Shown piece by piece: positions 60,100 through 64,000 of a stretch of DNA of 64,000 nt. Location: positions 901,001-965,000 of the forward strand of contig JAZKJV010003259.1 in assembly GCA_037367405.1 (NCBI GenBank). Reading direction: 5' to 3'. The stretch is from Ottelia alismoides (taxonomy: Eukaryota > Streptophyta > Magnoliopsida > Alismatales > Hydrocharitaceae). Each line of letters opens with the position of its first letter. Positions within the stretch are counted from its first letter, which is position 1. The position numbers and the translations under genes were made by a program. The notes beneath the pieces were generated by a model. It was not told where the DNA came from, did not search any database, and saw only the letters and a list, made by a program, of their open reading frames with translations.

Positions 60100-61343
60100 G
60101 GGTAATTTACAAATCGGGTCCTCATTTATGAACCCAGTCCCAATCTGGGTCCTAATTTATAATTTGTAAAATTAAGGTCCTCACGCCGTTAGCGGAGACA
60201 GCAGGGGACTTTGTCGTTTGAAGGCACAAATGTATTGACCTAATTATCCCTTGACATTTGATTCCATTCCCAAATTCCTTTTTTTGAACGTCTCGGCCCA
60301 CACCTCTCCCGACGAGCGACTCCCTCCTCTCTGACAAGTAGCTCCCTCCTCCCTCCCGACCTCCCCTCTTGCGGCCGCGAAATCTCACTCCCGACGAGTG
60401 GCAACTGCACAAACCTCCGGAGATCCATTCGTGCAGCCTTACAGATTTCAAAGCTCCCCTCCTCGCAGCAGCGACGAACCTCCGACCTCCCATTGTGGTG
60501 GTGAAGCTCCAACTTCCCCGTGATCCCCTCCTCTGACCCGCAGCATTAGTTTCTATTTCCCCATTTTGACTTTATTTATATCTAAGAATCTATAAGATCG
60601 TGGAGATCAGGACAATGATTTATACATGTAGAGTTCATGATTATCTGAGAAAACACACATCGGCGGAAATGTTGGCACCTATTAGAACAGGTGTAGGCAA
60701 AGTCGTTCCAGCGGTGGCCGTCCCAGAAGAGGATACAACTGTCGACGACATCGATATACGAAGGTGATGCTCTCGGGACCCAGGACTTGACCGTGAAACA
60801 TCACCCTCGACCCTTTGAAGGAGGTCCTCTGCGTCCGCCTCCTTGGGATTCTCAGACCAAGGTAGTATGTCCACGCCATATGTCTCTAGCCTCCATGTCA
60901 CACCGGCATACAAAACCTGCTGCAACCATCGCTCTCAGCCCCTCCTCCCATTGCGCAGAACAAACCCCTCCGAATTGTGCGCGTGCGAGAGAGAGAGAGA
61001 GAGTCTCATTTAAAGAGCCCTTGAGAAGTCTCCACTTGCAGCAATGTGCAGGAGGGGATGTCGGGGAGGTCGAAGCTTCGTCGTCGCAGGGGGAGGTCGG
61101 AGGTACGGTGCTGCTGTGAGAAGGGGAGCTCCCACATCTGTGTGGCTGAGACGTTCGAAAGAGGGAATTTGGGAATGAAATCAAATGTCAAGGGGTAATT
61201 ATGTCAATACATTTGTGCCATCAAACGACAAACTCCTCTGCCATCTCCGCTAACAACGTGAGGACCCTAATTGTTACAAATTAAAGATTAGGACTCAGAT
61301 TGGGATTGGGTCCATAGATGAGGACCCAATTTGTAAATTATCC
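60100..61343. mobile_element. Long-TIR Mutator-like element
   Basis: 1244 bp. The left arm begins GGGTAATTTACAAATCGGGT and the inverted right arm GGATAATTTACAAATTGGGT. Arms match for about 200 bp (60100-60320 and 61125-61343), including CCCTTGACATTTGAT and GAACGTCTC. Flanks aaaaagcaa and aaaaacaaa share 7 of 9 bases. The middle (60320-61120) is moderately GC-rich with a (GA)n run at 60987-61003 and frames on both strands that I cannot identify. There is no transposase, so it is non-autonomous. Confidence 0.83.
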
Positions 61344-61505
61344 AAAAACAAAAATACATGCTATGCGAATCGGGAAAAAGCAACCACTCAAAAAAGATAA
61401 TCAAAAAATATTTTTCAGAATTTCAACGGTAGATTGACCTATCAAAAAAACATCAAATATATGGCAAAAAAAACGTGTAAAAATAGATAGACTTACGAAT
61501 TGGAT

Positions 61506-61575
61506 GCACCAGTCGGGAATCAAACCCAAGTCTGTACCTTATCAAGGTATCATTTTGTCACTAAACTAATACTGC
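61506..61575 (-). pseudogene. Decayed tRNA-Gly(GCC)-like pseudogene
   Basis: The minus strand aligns over its full 70 bases with plant tRNA-Gly-GCC (remembered sequence): GGTACAGACTTGGGTTTGAT is the variable and T-arm region, and the 3' end CTGGTGC is kept. The T-arm still pairs. The anticodon loop reads TTGATAA instead of CTGCCAC, and the acceptor stem has two mismatches. Many differences are C-to-T. It is not expected to function. Confidence 0.6.
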
Positions 61576-61999
61576 TTTTTATTTCGTTAATTTACCATTA
61601 GAAAGGTTTGGAAGTACATAAGCTAGAAATGAAAATGGGTATGCCATAGGATATTAAGACCTGCTATTAACTAAATTTTATTAATTAAACTTGAAAGAAT
61701 AAGAAAGACAAAGAACTACGAGAATATTGGACACAACTTACCTGTTAGGTATGAGCTTGAGGCTCTAGGTAGAGAGCCGTAACATGTCGCAAAATTCTGT
61801 CGTAATAGATAACTAAACTTCAAAACCTCCGAACATCAGCATGTAAGAACCGACTTCAAATGAGCAGGGATAGTCCCAAAAGGATAAAATACCATTCTTC
61901 TCTTATAGGTTGGTCAATTACAGGTGATCAAACACGCATCATTTCCTTTCAACATATATCTTTATTACATTCAGCTATATGACAATTATGCATAATAGA
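61576..61999. other. Intergenic, nothing recognised
   Basis: No frame or repeat supported. Confidence 0.5.
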
Positions 62000-62797
62000 T
62001 TTTTTTAAATGGGTGACCATCCAAAAGAAGGATACTCTTACACATATATTCAAAGAATCCAAAAACTAGATGAACATTTACGAGGACCAAGCCTCATAAA
62101 GGACCCTAGCATGCTCAAACATTCTCAGTCTAGAACCTCTCATTTTTCAAGACTACCACGTTCCTCGCGGCCAGATAGTTCATACATGAACCAACATCTT
62201 AAACCTACCTCCATTAGAGCCTCTTCAATTGTTTGCACACATGATCCTATAATGTGGCCTCATCCTTAAATCACAGGTCAGGCAAGCTAGCCACTTCTAC
62301 ACTACCTGGACGTAGGACATTTGAAGAGTTGATGGTTAGTATCTTCAGGGGCTTCCCCACCGGATGCATACACACCCTGGCCTGGGCCTCCAATCTCCAT
62401 GGATTGTCATAATGCATCCCTTTCTAGGCAGCTATAAGAATATCTTAATCCCTATAGGAATCTTTAATTTCCAGATCCATGCACAATCCCGTGTCATAAT
62501 CCCAGGATCAAAAACAATGGGAGCAGAATGGATTTCGTTCGTTTTCTTGACCAAGAATGAGCCATCTTTCCATATCCAGGAGGCCCACCCCTCCAATGTG
62601 GCGATCTTGTTCGACATACCCATGGACTCCTCCAGTCTTTGATCAGAGAATTCGGAGGCAAAATATGGATTCCCCCCCCCCAGCCAGATCTTTGCGACCC
62701 GAGTGTTGTCATCTCGTGCTAATGCAAATAATCGATGAAAGAGATTGCATAGAGCTCCCTGCTTCGTCCCATTATCTACCTAGAAAGAGAAGCATGA
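62000..62797 (-). mobile_element. L1-type LINE fragment, 3' part
   Basis: T-run at 62000-62006 is the A-tail of a minus-strand LINE. Near 62430-62780 the minus strand encodes NGTKQGALCNLFHRLFALAR, LEGWASWIWKDGSFLV and WIWKLKIPIGIKIFL, the region between RT and the zf-RVT motif of L1 ORF2. The C-terminal part is decayed. Its upstream part ends at 62797, at the tail of the next LINE. A C10-11 run sits near 62674. Confidence 0.78.
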
Positions 62798-64000
62798 TTT
62801 TTTTAGATAAAAGGTTCAATTTCATTCATCAGGAAAATATACAAAAGTCCCGTAGTAAAGATACGGAACAAAAGCCATCTTGATCGTTCATACAAATTAT
62901 CCGAGAGCAGCAAGGGCCCGCATAGACACGGGCCACAAAAACAGCAAAATAAATCTAAAACAAAAGGGAGTCTGCAGCCGACGACAAAAACAATATCGAT
63001 TTGAAGGGATCGCACACGACAATCACAACCTAATCTTCTTTGTAGAAAACTTGTTGCTTAATACAGCTGGGGTCGGTTATGGAGTATAGGAGTTTGCAAT
63101 CACAAGGCCTGATATAAGCGGTGAACGGTTGCAACACTAGAGCCTCTTCACAATGCTGAAAACGACTTGTATCCGCATCGAATTGCATTCCAATCCGAGT
63201 CTTACAAATAAGAGATGCTCTTGATATGATAAAAGGAATGTTGCAATGAGCATCATGAAATGCGATCTCACATCTAGTCTTCCAGATAGACCACCAAAGG
63301 GTTGATTTGATCACGAACGCAATACCAGTTTGGTATATACGTGTTTGTCAAGGTCGGAAAGGAAGTCAAGCTAATGAAATCCTCAAACTTTGCTTCTAGA
63401 TTACATGCTGCGAAGGTTTCACGTGTCACCATGCAACTATCAAAAAGATGGTTGTACCTTTCAAGATTAGTTCGACATAGATGACATCAGTTGACAGTAG
63501 TTATATTCATCTTTCCAAGAAGATCCTGAGTGAGTAGTTTGTTATGAGCCACCATCCATAAGAAAAACGAAATATGAGGATCGAAGGATTTGCTCCAAAA
63601 GTTACATCCTGAGTTGAAGTGAAACCCACCATCAGTCAACAGGGTGTAAATTTGCTGAGATGGGGATCTCATGGTAGAACCTGCATCGGTGGGGAAGGTA
63701 AGTGAATCTTCCATAGAGGAAGTAAGAGAGAGTTGGATGTTAGATAGCACCCCTTTCAACTTATTCATCAAAGGCCAGAGTGAAAGTGAGAGTCTATTAT
63801 GAAGGCTTTTAAATCAATTGAAGCGAGCATTCCAAGTTTCAAGCTCCGAGCTAGCAAAAATGCGACGATTTTCGATGAAAGGCCAAAGTTTAGCAAATTC
63901 CTTGAAAAGGGGTAAATGACCATTGAGGGCGTCTTTCCAAAGGGACGATCTTTCACCCGTCCCCAGTCTCTTGCTCCAAACCGCCACAAGAGGAGAGGCC
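62798..64000 (-). mobile_element. L1-type LINE running off the right edge
   Basis: A-tail on the minus strand at 62798-62804. The minus strand encodes LWWSIWKTRCEIAFHD (63230-63314), a zf-RVT motif CHLCRTNLERYNHLFDSC (about 63430-63488) after a stop codon, FWSKSFDPHISFFLWMVAHN (63520-63600) and GTGERSSLWKDALNGHLPLF (about 63890-63950). These are C-terminal L1 ORF2 features; RT lies outside the window. At least one stop and a frame change show that it is inactive. Confidence 0.85.

Noticed and set aside
1..64000. CRISPR array, rRNA genes, bacterial-type operons
   Set aside because: No regularly spaced identical repeats, no rRNA sequence; everything fits plant nuclear DNA.

Overview
This window is repeat-rich DNA from a flowering-plant nuclear genome. 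The evidence is: Ty3/gypsy elements of the Athila type primed by plant tRNA-Asp, several L1- and RTE-type LINEs, CACTA-like MITEs, long-TIR Mutator-like elements, and a captured piece of a plant ethylene receptor. I cannot name the species. The GC-rich LTR cores might suggest a monocot, but weakly. No intact host gene was recognised.

Positions 1-22819 are a nest of Athila-like elements whose left halves lie outside the window. From the outside in: LTR remnant E (minus, 21194-22819) carries element D (minus, LTR 17371-21193 plus a pol scrap 16889-17366). D carries element C (plus, 3' untranslated region 11641-13223 and 3' LTR 13224-16888). C carries element A (minus, gag-pol 1-4785, PBS 6135-6151, 5' LTR 6155-11640). 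The LTR of A carries a solo LTR (7859-9680) with the perfect target duplication CCGGC.

Positions 22820-29729 are older intergenic DNA. They hold two copies of a 309-bp CACTA-type MITE, a 60-bp tandem repeat array upstream of a TATA box, and a Mutator-like element (26495-27852) that carries a broken ethylene-receptor fragment.

Positions 29730-51423 form a second nest that is readable from both ends. A CACTA-like MITE (target duplication CAG) was split by an L1 LINE (minus). The LINE's target duplication is the MITE terminus itself. The LINE was then split by Athila element B (plus, 31639-50760). B reads as a partial 3' internal region, an LTR, a complete internal region and another LTR, so it is what remains of a head-to-tail tandem. 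Its single gag-pol frame (38286-45073) is broken by two frameshifts and three stops.

Positions 51427-64000 hold two more long-TIR Mutator-like elements (52560-53561 with a perfect 9-bp duplication, and 60100-61343), a third CACTA MITE, a Ty1/copia pol scrap, a short RTE LINE with a 12-bp duplication, a CGATAT-rich block, a decayed tRNA-Gly pseudogene and two LINEs running off the right edge.

The most unusual observations are: a GT-AG intron-like segment of 310-311 bp at the same place in four LTR copies; three consecutive perfect hairpins, each ending in a polypurine-tract-like G run, next to the 3' LTR of B; the ethylene-receptor capture; and the MITE-LINE-Athila nest, whose junctions can be resolved to the base.
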